DNA from: Haladaptatus salinisoli
GTDB lineage: Archaea; Halobacteriota; Halobacteria; Halobacteriales; Haladaptataceae
Reading direction: 5' to 3'
Assembly: GCF_020614375.1 (NCBI RefSeq)
Contig: NZ_CP085327.1
Span: 1,054,001 to 1,118,000 of the forward strand
Length of the DNA stretch: 64,000 bases
Shown here piece after piece: positions 24,849-33,661 of the stretch. Both the position numbers and the translations under genes were made by a program. How positions within the stretch are numbered: the stretch's first letter is position 1; each line of letters opens with the position of its first letter. The notes below the pieces were generated by a model, which saw only the letters and a list, made by a program, of their open reading frames with translations, did no database searches and was not told the DNA's origin.

Positions 24849-25673
24849 TCAGTCGTCGCTGTCCGACGCGAGCGCCGCCACCACCCGCGACGGGTTCTTC
24901 GAGAACACCTTCCGCATGGCGTCCTCCGGCACGTCGAGGGTCAACACCTCCATCACCGCGACGTTCGGGTGGGCGTTCGGAGCGCCGCTGCCGAACAGCA
25001 CGCGGTCGGGGTGTTCCATGACGGCGCGCTCCAGTTGCTCGCGGTAGCGCACGAAACTCGTATCTAAATAGCAGTCGTCGTAGGAATCGAGCGTGTCGAT
25101 GGCCTCGTCCATCAGGTCGCGGTTCAACGGGTAGCCGCCGAAGTGCGAGAGGACGACGGGGAACGACCGGTCGAGCAGGGTTTCCGCCGCCGCACCGGGC
25201 GGGAATCCCTCGCCCGCGTGGACGATGAGCGGGAGGCCGACGTCCTCCAATTGGTCGAGCACGTCGTCGTCCGGCAGGCCGTCGCAGGTGGGGTCTATCT
25301 TGAAGCCGTGGAACCGGTCGTCGTAGGCGTACTGTTCGATGTCGTCCGGCGCGGTGTGCCAGTCCTTTCGGCTCGCGCCGAAGTTCCGCAGTCGCGCCGT
25401 CGCGCCCCCCGTCGGGTCGCGCGGCCCGTTGATGCGAGCGAACGCGACGAACGGGCGCTCGACGCTCCGCCGGGCGACGGCGTTGTTCGCCCGCAGGTAG
25501 CTCTCGCCCTCGCGCGGGCCGGGGAAGACGACGGCGGCGACGACGCCCGCTTGATGCATCTCGCGCTCCAACTTCTCGGGCGAGATGGCCCGCCCCCGCG
25601 CCGTGACGGGTTCTTCCACGGGAAGTTGAGCGTGTACGTCCACGACGCGAAAGCGGTGCTCCAGTTCCAGCAT
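24849..25673 (-). CDS. Amidohydrolase-family protein with two metal ligands replaced
   Basis: A 274-residue TIM barrel of the amidohydrolase_2 type (PF04909). The first metal motif is DVHAQ (His14 kept, second His replaced by Gln16). His152 (LIVHAGEG) and His177 (VLSHFGG) are present, but the usual catalytic Asp of LFGSD is Gly230 in LFGSGAPN. This may be a metal-poor or altered-chemistry member, or one that uses a different ligand set. The convergent neighbour is a small membrane protein and the thermosome gene is divergent. Confidence 0.8.
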   Translation of the reverse strand: MLELEHRFRVVDVHAQLPVEEPVTARGRAISPEKLEREMHQAGVVAAVVFPGPREGESYLRANNAVARRSVERPFVAFARINGPRDPTGGATARLRNFGASRKDWHTAPDDIEQYAYDDRFHGFKIDPTCDGLPDDDVLDQLEDVGLPLIVHAGEGFPPGAAAETLLDRSFPVVLSHFGGYPLNRDLMDEAIDTLDSYDDCYLDTSFVRYREQLERAVMEHPDRVLFGSGAPNAHPNVAVMEVLTLDVPEDAMRKVFSKNPSRVVAALASDSDD

Positions 25674-25768
25674 CGCACCATCTTTCGGAGATAATCCGGT
25701 TTGAATCTATCGGTCGGGAGGCCGACGAGCGCGGGGTTCCGTCGCGTCCTGCGAACTTAGTAGAAACA

Positions 25769-25776
25769 TTTATATA
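25769..25776 (+). promoter_or_regulatory. Thermosome promoter (TATA, BRE-like, CGAA)
   Basis: TTTATATA sits 25-32 bases before the ATG at 25801, with purine-rich AGAAAC (25762-25767) as a BRE-like element and CGAA at 25752-25755. The layout resembles the Haloferax cct1 heat-shock promoter, as I remember it. It implies a leaderless, heat-inducible transcript. Confidence 0.7.
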
Positions 25777-25800
25777 GAATATCAATCATTCGTTATACTG

Positions 25801-27393
25801 ATGTCAGAATCAGGCTTCGGACAGCGACGCATGGGCGGACGACCGATGTTCATCCTCAGCGAGGGGACGCAGCGAACGCACGGTCGAGACGCTCAGTCCT
25901 CCAACATCACGGCAGGGAAGGCGGTGAGCGAGGCCGTACGCACCACGCTCGGCCCGCGAGGAATGGACAAGATGCTCGTCTCCGACTCCGGCGACGTGGT
26001 CATCACGAACGACGGGGCGACCATCCTCGACTCGATGGACATCGAGCACCCGGCGGCCCAGATGATCGTCGAGGTCGCCCAGACGCAGGAAGACGAGATC
26101 GGCGACGGGACGACCACCGCCTCGGTGCTCGCCGGCGAACTCCTCGCCAAGGCCGAGAACCTCCTCGAACAGGACGTCCACCCGACGACCATCGTGGAGG
26201 GCTACGCCCGCGCCCGCGACATCGCGCTGCAGGCGATCAACGAACTCGCGCTCGACGCCGACATCGACGACGAACTCCTGCGACAGGTCGCCGAATCGAG
26301 CATGACCGGCAAAGGAACCGGCGACGTGGCGACCGAGCGACTCGCGGAAGTCGTCGTCGGGGCCATCCGCCACGTCGAGGGCGACGACCGCGTCGAACGC
26401 GACGACGTGCGCGTCCACACGCAGGTCGGGTCGAGTTCCAGCGCGACGGAACTCATCGAGGGCATCGTCACCGACGCCGAACCCGCGAACAAGAACATGC
26501 CGCGCTCGGTCGAGGACGCGACCATCCTCGCCACCGACGGTAACTTCGGCGTCCGCGAGACGGACATCGACGCCGAGTACTCCGTCGACAACGTCGACCA
26601 GCTCACCGCCGCGATGGACGCGGAAGACCGTCAGCTCCGCGACCTCGCCGACGCCATCGCCGACGCGGGCGTCGACGTCGTCTTCTCGCACTCCTCCATC
26701 GACGACCGAACCGCCTCGTACCTCGCCGACCACGGCATCCTCGCCTTCGAGGACGTGGACGACGACCTGACGACCGCCATCGCGCAAGCGACGGGCGGCA
26801 AACGCACGGGCAAGCCGGACGACATCGACGACGACGAACTCGGCCACGCGGACCGCATCCGCGTCGAGAAGTACGGCGACGAGGACCTCGCGTTCGTCGA
26901 GGGCGGCGCGGCGGCCAAGTCCGTCACCGTCTTCGTCCGCGGCGGCACGGAACACGTCGTCGACGAACTGGAGCGCGCGCTGACCGACGCCCTCGACGTG
27001 GTCGCCTCCGCCGTCGACACCGGCAACGTCGTCCCCGGGGCCGGCGCGACCGAAATCAACATCGCGGGGCGCGTCCGCGACGACGCCGCGGGCATCGAGG
27101 GCCGCCAACAACTCGCCGTCGAAGCCTTCGCCGACGCGGTCGAGGTGCTCCCGCGCACCCTCGCGGAGAACACCGGCATGGACCCCATCGACGCGCTGGT
27201 CGACCTCCGCGCGGGCAACGACGACGCGCCGGGACGCGCCGGCATCATCTCCTCCGGCGAGACCGGCGAAATCGCGGACCCCGTCGAAGCCGGCGTCATC
27301 GATCCCGCCGCCGTCAAGCGCGAGGCCGTCGAGAGCGCCACCGAAGCCGCGACGATGATCGCGCGCATCGACGACGTCATCGCCGCGGAGTAA
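25801..27393 (+). CDS. Thermosome (group II chaperonin) subunit, divergent type
   Basis: A 530-residue chaperonin. ATP-site motifs [22 protein letters not shown] and [17 protein letters not shown] are intact, and the intermediate and apical segments align through [18 protein letters not shown]. It forms the double-ring cage that refolds proteins. It is shorter than classical thermosome subunits. The C-terminus ends [11 protein letters not shown] with no Gly-Gly-Met tail, and GGGAPE is replaced by GAGATE, as expected for the third haloarchaeal paralogue (CCT3-like, inferred). The strong promoter fits heat induction. Confidence 0.9.
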   Translation: MSESGFGQRRMGGRPMFILSEGTQRTHGRDAQSSNITAGKAVSEAVRTTLGPRGMDKMLVSDSGDVVITNDGATILDSMDIEHPAAQMIVEVAQTQEDEIGDGTTTASVLAGELLAKAENLLEQDVHPTTIVEGYARARDIALQAINELALDADIDDELLRQVAESSMTGKGTGDVATERLAEVVVGAIRHVEGDDRVERDDVRVHTQVGSSSSATELIEGIVTDAEPANKNMPRSVEDATILATDGNFGVRETDIDAEYSVDNVDQLTAAMDAEDRQLRDLADAIADAGVDVVFSHSSIDDRTASYLADHGILAFEDVDDDLTTAIAQATGGKRTGKPDDIDDDELGHADRIRVEKYGDEDLAFVEGGAAAKSVTVFVRGGTEHVVDELERALTDALDVVASAVDTGNVVPGAGATEINIAGRVRDDAAGIEGRQQLAVEAFADAVEVLPRTLAENTGMDPIDALVDLRAGNDDAPGRAGIISSGETGEIADPVEAGVIDPAAVKREAVESATEAATMIARIDDVIAAE

Positions 27394-27471
27394 GCGCCTT
27401 CGACTCGACCGTTCTCCGTTTTCGCGCCCCGAGTAGCAAACCCTAACCCTCCGGAACGTCAACTCCGGACG

Positions 27472-27735
27472 ATGAACGACCGTATCGTCTCCGGACGCCC
27501 CATCTTCCTCGCCACCGCCGCGGTCGTCGTCCTCGTCGCGGGCGGCATCGGATTCGTCGTCGGTACGACCGGACAGAACCGCGGGACGACGATGGACCTG
27601 TTCGGCGTCCCGCTGTTCGAGATGTCCCCGGCGGTGATGGCCGTCTTCGGCATGGCAGTGACGACCGGCGTGTTGGTCCTCCTGTTCGGACTGGTCTCGT
27701 ACGCGTCGCGGTTCGACAGCGAACGGACGGCGTGA
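27472..27735 (+). CDS. Small two-TM membrane protein (87 residues)
   Basis: MNDRIVSGRPIFLATAAVVV begins a first membrane helix (about residues 11-32), and MAVFGMAVTTGVLVLLFGLV forms the second (56-76). The pattern resembles haloarchaeal DUF7520-like membrane proteins, though I cannot confirm the family. There is no active-site motif. It is transcribed with the next three genes on the same strand after the thermosome. Confidence 0.65.
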   Translation: MNDRIVSGRPIFLATAAVVVLVAGGIGFVVGTTGQNRGTTMDLFGVPLFEMSPAVMAVFGMAVTTGVLVLLFGLVSYASRFDSERTA

Positions 27736-27798
27736 GCGAAGCGGAACGCCGCGCTCGCATCGGAGCGTTGAAGCCGCCGCGTTTTGAACCCGATTTCC

Positions 27799-28101
27799 AT
27801 GACGGACCGCCGTAAGGGTGCCCGCACCGCCCTCGGAAGTCGGCGGGGGCGAACTCCCACCCGCGACGCGCTCGCAGTCGCCGCGACCGTCCTGCTGGCG
27901 AACACGCCGACGCAGTTTGCATTTTACGTCGTGCTCGACACGTCCGATTCCGCGAGCGCGGGGCTTCTCCGGCACGCCGCGACCACCATGAGCGGTGCGC
28001 TCGTTTTCGCCGTGCTCTGGACGGGCATCGTCTTCTTCGCGTTCGGACCCGCGCTGGCGGGTGCGCGGCGGAACCGGCAGCCGGTTCGGCGAGAACAGTA
28101 A
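27799..28101 (+). CDS. Small membrane protein, 100 residues
   Basis: From the ATG at 27799: a basic N-terminus (TDRRKGARTALGSRRGR), then two hydrophobic segments (ALAVAATVLLANTPTQFAFYVVL and MSGALVFAVLWTGIVFFAFG) and a basic tail. No family is recognised. The positive-inside rule suggests both ends are cytoplasmic. The gene is 26 bases from the APC permease and may be co-transcribed with it. Confidence 0.55.
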   Translation: MTDRRKGARTALGSRRGRTPTRDALAVAATVLLANTPTQFAFYVVLDTSDSASAGLLRHAATTMSGALVFAVLWTGIVFFAFGPALAGARRNRQPVRREQ

Positions 28102-28127
28102 AACCGACGGGGACGAAAGGGGGGCGT

Positions 28128-29456
28128 ATGGGAGAGGGAACGCTCGGTCTCGGGGAGTCGGTGTCGTTCGCGCTCGGGGGAATCATCGGCGGCGGAATCT
28201 TCGCGGTGCTGGGCGTCGTCGCCAAGGTCGCTGGGCCGACCGCGTGGCTCGCGTACTTCGCCGCCGGTATCGTCGCGATGTGCACCGGCTACTCCTACGT
28301 CAAACTGAACCAGTTGAGCGACTCGCGGGGCGGGTCGGTGACGTTCATCGAGGAGTTCGTCGGTCGGCCGACGCTGGCCGGGATGGTCGGTTGGGCGCTC
28401 GTCGTCGGCTACATCGGCACGATGGCGATGTACGGGTTCGCCTTCGGCGCGTACTTCGGCCGGGTGTTCGGCCTATCCACGATTCCGGTGCTCGGGTTGC
28501 CGACTCGCCCCGTCGTGTCCGCGCTCGTCGTCGTCGGGTTCGTCGGCCTCAACGTCCTCGGCGCGCGCGAGTCGGGCGTGGCCGAGGACGTGCTCGTCGC
28601 GCTCAAGGTCGGAATCGTGGTGCTGTTCGGCGTCGTCGGCATCTGGTTCGCCTACTCGCACGGCCAGTTGAAACTCGGCGTCTCGGAGGCGGTGCGCCAC
28701 CCCGTCGGACCGTTCGTCGCCGCCGCCGTCTCGTTCGTCTCCTTCGAGGGGTGGCAACTGCTCATGTACGACCAGGACAGCATCGAAAATCCGGTCGAGA
28801 ACATCACGAAGGCGGTCTACGTCTCGATTCCCGTCGCGACGCTCATCTACGTGGCCGTCGCGCTCGTGACCATCAGCCTCGTGAGTCAGGGACAGGTCGC
28901 CAAACATCCGGACGTCGCGCTCGCCATCGCGGCCCGGCGGTTCGCGGGGCAAATCGGCTACCTCGCCATCGGCGTCGCGGCGCTGTTCTCGACCGCGAGC
29001 GCCATCAACGCGACCATGTTCAGCACCGCGCTCTTCTCCAAGGGAATGCTCGCCGACGGCCTCCTGCCGGACGAGATAGGGGACGCCTCCGCCGAGGGGC
29101 CGCCGACGCGAACGCTGCTCGTCATCGGCCTGTTCACGGTAGCGTTCACGGTGTACGGCAGCCTCGAAGCGATAACCGAGTTCGCGTCCCTGTCGTTCAT
29201 CGTGGTGTTCGGCGCGATGAGCTACCTCGCGTTCCGAGAACGCGACAGCGAGGAGATCAGCGCCGCGGTTCCCGCGGTCGGTCTGGTCGGAAGCGCCGCC
29301 TTCCTCCCGCTGTTGATCTGGCACCTCTACACCGCCCAGCGCGACATACTCGTGCTGGTCGTCGGTATCGCCGTCGTCGTGCTGTTGCTCGAACTCCTCT
29401 ACTTCGAGCGGAAGTCGGTGCTGGAAGGCGTCAGCGACGTTAAGAAACGGATGTAG
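28128..29456 (+). CDS. APC-family amino acid permease
   Basis: A 442-residue protein with about 12 hydrophobic segments. The first helix SFALGGIIGGGIFAVLG contains the conserved Gly-rich APC substrate turn (GGIIGGGIF), and the second half retains the inverted repeat. It imports amino acids or polyamines by ion or substrate exchange; the specificity cannot be inferred. Archaeal APC transporters often carry a C-terminal USP domain, which is missing here. Confidence 0.87.
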   Translation: MGEGTLGLGESVSFALGGIIGGGIFAVLGVVAKVAGPTAWLAYFAAGIVAMCTGYSYVKLNQLSDSRGGSVTFIEEFVGRPTLAGMVGWALVVGYIGTMAMYGFAFGAYFGRVFGLSTIPVLGLPTRPVVSALVVVGFVGLNVLGARESGVAEDVLVALKVGIVVLFGVVGIWFAYSHGQLKLGVSEAVRHPVGPFVAAAVSFVSFEGWQLLMYDQDSIENPVENITKAVYVSIPVATLIYVAVALVTISLVSQGQVAKHPDVALAIAARRFAGQIGYLAIGVAALFSTASAINATMFSTALFSKGMLADGLLPDEIGDASAEGPPTRTLLVIGLFTVAFTVYGSLEAITEFASLSFIVVFGAMSYLAFRERDSEEISAAVPAVGLVGSAAFLPLLIWHLYTAQRDILVLVVGIAVVVLLLELLYFERKSVLEGVSDVKKRM

Positions 29457-29473
29457 CCGGTCGGCGCTCGCGC

Positions 29474-30223
29474 CTATCGTTTTTCCAATCGAATCTCGTC
29501 GCCGACCGAGACGCCGAACGCCTCGTCGCCCCGACCGCGGTTCACCGCGAGTTCGACGTTTCCGTGGCTGCCGACGGTCACGAGACGCCGGCCGGGTTCG
29601 ACGTGCGCGTACGACGGGGCGACCGGTGCGGACGCGCCGTTGACCTCGAGTTCCTCCGCGTCGTCCACGAACTCGCCGGGGACGTTCGTGACGGCGTTCC
29701 CGAAGTCGTCCACGACGAGGAGTTCGCCCGTCGCCTCGCGCTCGCCGACCGTCGGTTCCGGAAACCGCAGGTCCTCGAACCCGTCCGCCGGCGCGATGTC
29801 GGACAGGGTTTCGAGCGAACCGACGCCTTCCTCGTGGATTCGCGCGGCGGCGGGCGCGAACACGTCCCGCCCGTGGAACGTCGAACTGTCCGCGTCCTCG
29901 TACTCGATTCGGAAGACCTCCGGGTCGCCGAGTTCGCGGGCGACCGGAAGCAAGACGCCGTTGTCCGGCCCGACGAGGGCGTGGTCGCCCGCTCGAACCG
30001 CGAGGGCCGCGCGGTCGGTGCCGACGCCGGGGTCGACCACGACGAGGTGGACGGCGGGCGGGAAGTAGGGGAGCACCTCGCGCAGCCAAAACGCGGTCGT
30101 TCGAACGTCCTGCCGGGGGAAATCGTGCGCGACGTCGACGAGCCGGGCGTCGCTGCGCCGGAGGATGACGCCTTTCATCGCCGCCGGGTACGGCGCGCCG
30201 AAGTCCGACGAGAGGGTTATCAT
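29474..30223 (-). CDS. SAM hydroxide adenosyltransferase family protein (DUF62)
   Basis: A 249-residue protein from the ATG at 30223. MITLSSDFGAPYPAAMKGV and VVDPGVGTDRAALAV are the DUF62 (duf-62/fluorinase-like) signatures; these enzymes add hydroxide to SAM to give adenosine and methionine. VHLVVVDPGVGT carries the Asp of the Asp-Arg-His triad region and FHGRDVFAPAAA the His/Arg-Asp. The C-terminal domain begins near FPEPTVGE. It may recycle or control SAM levels. It is divergent from the broken NUDIX gene. Confidence 0.87.
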   Translation of the reverse strand: MITLSSDFGAPYPAAMKGVILRRSDARLVDVAHDFPRQDVRTTAFWLREVLPYFPPAVHLVVVDPGVGTDRAALAVRAGDHALVGPDNGVLLPVARELGDPEVFRIEYEDADSSTFHGRDVFAPAAARIHEEGVGSLETLSDIAPADGFEDLRFPEPTVGEREATGELLVVDDFGNAVTNVPGEFVDDAEELEVNGASAPVAPSYAHVEPGRRLVTVGSHGNVELAVNRGRGDEAFGVSVGDEIRLEKR

Positions 30224-30297
30224 GGGACGACGTAGGAACGCGGGCGTAAAAACGGCGGCGTCGGCAGCCTTACGTCGTCGTGCCGAAAGGAGCGACC

Positions 30298-30847
30298 GTG
30301 GTACGGACGTTGGAAACGGCGCGTCCCGTCTACTGTCCGGGGTGCGGCGACGAGTTGGGGGCGCGAACGCGGGACGGACGGACGGACGTTCCCGCACTGC
30401 GACCGGTGCGAGTTGACGACGTATCGCAACCCGGTTCCGATGGCCGGGACGGCCGTCGTGGACGACGACGGCGTCCCGTTGATTCGACGGGGGCGCGGGG
30501 CGGACGTCGGAGCGTGGGCCCTTCCGGGCGGCCACGTCGAGGCCGACGAACCGCCCGCCGTCGCCGCCGCCCGCGAGCTCGAGGAGGAGACCAACGCGAC
30601 GGTCGCCCCCGACGACCTCTCGCTGCTCGGGACGGGGTTTCTGACGTTCGAGAGCGGGGCGACGATGGTGTCGATAAATTACGCGGTTTCGGCCGCGGCG
30701 ACGGGCGGAGACGTTCGGGCGGGCGACGACGCCGCGGCCGCGCGCTTCTGGTCCCGGGCGGAGATCGTCTCCGAGCCGTCCGACTCGACGTTCCTTCGGG
30801 CGTCCGGGGCGGAGCAGGTACTGGCGGCGATTGACGACTTCGGATGA
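30298..30847 (+). pseudogene. NUDIX hydrolase with N-terminal zinc ribbon, frameshifted
   Basis: From the GTG at 30298 (GGAG at 30289-30292), the frame reads a zinc knuckle YCPGCGDEL, then goes out of frame after RTRDGRTD. The second knuckle HCDRCELTTYRNP and the NUDIX domain (GGHVEADEPPAVAAARELEEETN) follow in another frame, which can also start at the TTG at 30413 (144 residues). Removing one GGAC unit from a (GGAC)4 tract at 30372-30387 restores one 181-residue protein with both CxxC knuckles. The gene is thus decayed, phase-variable or mis-sequenced. The NUDIX box has Asn in place of the conserved second Gly. Confidence 0.8.
30372..30387 (+). repeat. (GGAC)4 tetranucleotide tract
   Basis: Four perfect tandem GGAC units lie inside the reading frame of the NUDIX gene. 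With three units the frame is open throughout; with four it is broken. Unit length 4 means every gain or loss shifts the frame. Confidence 0.85.
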
Positions 30848-30857
30848 GTCGGTCGCG

Positions 30858-31376
30858 TCACCCGCCGTTCGCGTCCGTCTGGCTGACGCGCTGGATGCGC
30901 TGGATGCCGCCGATTTCGTCGATGACCTCCGCGACCGACTCCGGGACGAGCCTCCGCCAGTCGCCGCCGTCTATCATCCGGTCGCGAACTTCGGTGCCTT
31001 CGAGCACGTCGCGGTTGAACATCGGCGATTGGCGCACCTCGACGCCGGCCTCCGTGAACAGCTGGATGACGAGGGGGTTGTTCGAGTACGCCACGTCGAA
31101 GTCCGGACTCATGCTCTGGACGTGGCTCACCCACACGGAGTTCCTGTCCAAGTCCTCGATGGGGACCGCGTAGGTGACGAGGTCGAAGTCGCTCGTCGAC
31201 TTCGTTATCATCATGATGCGCTCGCCCGCCGTGAAGGGGTCGTGCCGGGTGTGGGAGTCGCCCGCGCTCCCGATTCCGAGGACGAGTTCGTCCACTTCTT
31301 CGGCGATGTTTTCGACGACGCTGTGGTGGCCGTTGTGGTAGGGTTGGAAGCGCCCGATGTAGAACCCGCGAGTCAT
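30858..31376 (-). CDS. nadM: Nicotinamide-nucleotide adenylyltransferase (NadM)
   Basis: A 172-residue protein. GRFQPYHNGHHSV is the archaeal NMN adenylyltransferase nucleotide-binding motif (GRFQPxHxGH) at residues 8-20. The second motif, EGTEVRDRMIDGGDWRRL, replaces the usual ISSTxxR form, as in other archaea. It converts NMN and ATP to NAD+ and pyrophosphate. The start at 31376 gives the conserved N-terminus. Confidence 0.92.
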   Translation of the reverse strand: MTRGFYIGRFQPYHNGHHSVVENIAEEVDELVLGIGSAGDSHTRHDPFTAGERIMMITKSTSDFDLVTYAVPIEDLDRNSVWVSHVQSMSPDFDVAYSNNPLVIQLFTEAGVEVRQSPMFNRDVLEGTEVRDRMIDGGDWRRLVPESVAEVIDEIGGIQRIQRVSQTDANGG

Positions 31377-31492
31377 GGTCGAACCGACGGGGAACGTTTT
31401 TATAAGGATGACGAGTCCCGGTCGAAGCGCAACGGCGGACTTACGCCGTGACACGCGGACGGGAGAAGGGGCACGCGCAGTCGGAGGGAGAA

Positions 31493-31500
31493 AGTATATC
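31493..31500 (+). promoter_or_regulatory. TATA box of the lonB gene
   Basis: AGTATATC lies about 45 bases before the ATG at 31541, after a purine-rich AGGGAGAA stretch. This suggests a short leader of about 20 bases. Confidence 0.5.
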
Positions 31501-31540
31501 AGTTCGCCTGCCCTGTTTTCGATTACACTGACCGAATTCT

Positions 31541-33526
31541 ATGAGTAACGACACCGAAGCACCACCACCGGAGCAGGAAACCGAGCGAGAGGTCGATAGC
31601 CTCGGTAGCGAAGTGGACGTCGACGGCGACGTCGCCGAAGACGACCTGCTCGGTGGACTAGAGATAGAAAGCACGGAAGAGGTCGAGATACCGGACCGAC
31701 TGGTCGATCAGGTCATCGGTCAAGACCACGCCCGTGACGTGGTGATGAAGGCGGCGAAGCAGCGCCGCCACGTGATGATGATCGGCACGCCCGGTACCGG
31801 GAAGTCGATGCTGGCGAAGGCGATGAGCCAACTCCTCCCGAAGGAGGACCTGCAGGACGTGCTCGTCTACCACAACCCCGACGACGGGAACGAGCCGAAA
31901 GTCAGGACGGTTCCCGCCGGGAAGGGCGAGCAGATAATCGAAGCTCACAAGGAGGAAGCGCGCAAGCGCAACCAGATGCGCTCGTTCCTGATGTGGGTCA
32001 TCATCGCCATCGTGGTGGGGTACGCCCTGCTCATCGCCGGGCGACCGCTACTCGGCATCCTCGCGGCGGGCGTCATCTACCTCGCGTTCCGCTACGGTTC
32101 CCGCGGTAGCGATGCGATGATTCCGAACCTGCTGGTCAACAACAGCGACGTGACCAGCGCGCCGTTCGAGGACGCGACGGGCGCCCACGCCGGCGCGCTG
32201 CTGGGCGACGTGCGCCACGACCCCTTCCAGTCGGGCGGCATGGAGACGCCCAGCCACGACCGCGTGGAGCCGGGGGCCATCCACAAAGCCAACAAGGGCG
32301 TGCTGTTCGTCGACGAGATAAACACGCTCGACATCCGCAGCCAGCAGAAGCTGATGACCGCCATTCAGGAAGGCGAGTTCGGCATCACCGGTCAGTCCGA
32401 GCGGTCCTCGGGCGCGATGGTGCAGACCGAACCCGTCCCGACCGACTTCATCATGGTCGCGGCGGGGAACCTGGACGCGATGGAGAACATGCACCCCGCG
32501 CTCCGCTCGCGCATCAAGGGGTACGGGTACGAGGTGTACATGGACGACACCATCGAGGACACGCCCGAGATGCGGCGCAAGTACTCGCGGTTCGTCGCGC
32601 AGGAAGTCGAGAAGGACGGCCGTCTCCCGCACTTCGACGCGGACGCCGTCGAGGAGGTCATCCTCGAAGCCCAGCGCCGCGCCGGGCGGAAGGACCACCT
32701 CACGCTCAAACTGCGCGACCTCGGCGGACTCGTCCGCGTGGCCGGCGACATCGCCCGCGCGGAGGACGCGGACCACACGACCCGCGACCACGTGCTGCAG
32801 GCGAAGCGCCGCTCGCGCTCCATCGAGCAGCAGATCGCCGACGACTACATCGAGCGCCGCAAGGACTACGAACTCACCGTCTCCGACGGCGAGGTCATCG
32901 GGCGCGTCAACGGTCTCGCGGTCATGGGCGAGGACAGCGGCATCATGCTCCCCGTGATGGCAGAAGTGACGCCGTCGCAGGGGCCGGGTAACGTCATCGC
33001 CACCGGCCAACTCAAGGAGATGGCCGAGGAGTCCGTGAAGAACGTCTCGGCCATCATCAAGAAGTTCAGCGACGAGGACATCAGCGAGAAGGACGTGCAC
33101 ATCCAGTTCGTGCAGGCCGGCCAGCAGGGCGTGGACGGCGACTCGGCGTCCATCACGGTCGCCACCGCCGTCATCAGCGCGCTGGAGGACGCGCCCGTGC
33201 AACAGGACGTGGCGATGACCGGTTCGCTGTCGGTGCGCGGCGACGTGCTCCCCGTCGGCGGGGTGACCCACAAGATAGAGGCCGCCGCGAAGGCCGGCAT
33301 CGAGACGGTCATCATCCCGAAGTCCAACGAACAGGACGTGATGATAGAAGAGGAGTACGAGGAGATGGTCGAAATCATCCCCGTCTCGCACATCAGCGAA
33401 GTCCTCGAGGTCGCCCTCGCCGGCGAACCCGAGAAGGACAGCCTCATCGACCGACTAAAGAACATCACCGGAAGCGCCCTCGAGCACGAAATCGGCGGCA
33501 CCTCCGGTCGTCCCAGTCCGCAGTAA
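31541..33526 (+). CDS. lonB: Membrane-bound ATP-dependent protease LonB
   Basis: A 661-residue protein. Order: an acidic N-terminal ~50 residues, AAA+ Walker A (GTPGTGKS), an inserted membrane anchor of about two helices (MRSFLMWVIIAIVVGYALL and following), Walker B (GVLFVDEIN), sensor helices, and the C-terminal Lon protease domain with Ser535 (DGDSAS) and Lys578 (GGVTHKIEAA) as the catalytic dyad. It degrades damaged and regulatory proteins at the membrane and is usually essential in haloarchaea. A T-rich stop signal follows the gene. Confidence 0.95.
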   Translation: MSNDTEAPPPEQETEREVDSLGSEVDVDGDVAEDDLLGGLEIESTEEVEIPDRLVDQVIGQDHARDVVMKAAKQRRHVMMIGTPGTGKSMLAKAMSQLLPKEDLQDVLVYHNPDDGNEPKVRTVPAGKGEQIIEAHKEEARKRNQMRSFLMWVIIAIVVGYALLIAGRPLLGILAAGVIYLAFRYGSRGSDAMIPNLLVNNSDVTSAPFEDATGAHAGALLGDVRHDPFQSGGMETPSHDRVEPGAIHKANKGVLFVDEINTLDIRSQQKLMTAIQEGEFGITGQSERSSGAMVQTEPVPTDFIMVAAGNLDAMENMHPALRSRIKGYGYEVYMDDTIEDTPEMRRKYSRFVAQEVEKDGRLPHFDADAVEEVILEAQRRAGRKDHLTLKLRDLGGLVRVAGDIARAEDADHTTRDHVLQAKRRSRSIEQQIADDYIERRKDYELTVSDGEVIGRVNGLAVMGEDSGIMLPVMAEVTPSQGPGNVIATGQLKEMAEESVKNVSAIIKKFSDEDISEKDVHIQFVQAGQQGVDGDSASITVATAVISALEDAPVQQDVAMTGSLSVRGDVLPVGGVTHKIEAAAKAGIETVIIPKSNEQDVMIEEEYEEMVEIIPVSHISEVLEVALAGEPEKDSLIDRLKNITGSALEHEIGGTSGRPSPQ

Positions 33527-33545
33527 GACCCCCAAGACGCCTTCG

Positions 33546-33560
33546 TTTTCCGTCGTTTTT
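33546..33560 (+). terminator. T-rich terminator after lonB
   Basis: Runs of four T's (33546-33549) and five T's (33556-33560) lie 20-35 bases after the stop, with no strong stem. Archaeal polymerases end on such T-rich tracts. Confidence 0.5.
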
Positions 33561-33661
33561 CGCGCCGAAGAGGGTCGGGCAACGACTGCGCCGAAGAGTC
33601 ACCCCGACGCCGAAAGCGGAGTAGACAACTTTTCACCGCACGGCGTCGAACTCGCGTTCGA

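Noticed and set aside
23218..25785. 855-codon open frame on the minus strand across several genes
   Set aside because: Only its C-terminal part, from the ATG at 24270, is real (the S66 peptidase). The upstream extension runs over the membrane-protein and amidohydrolase genes in the wrong frame and is an effect of few stop codons at high GC.
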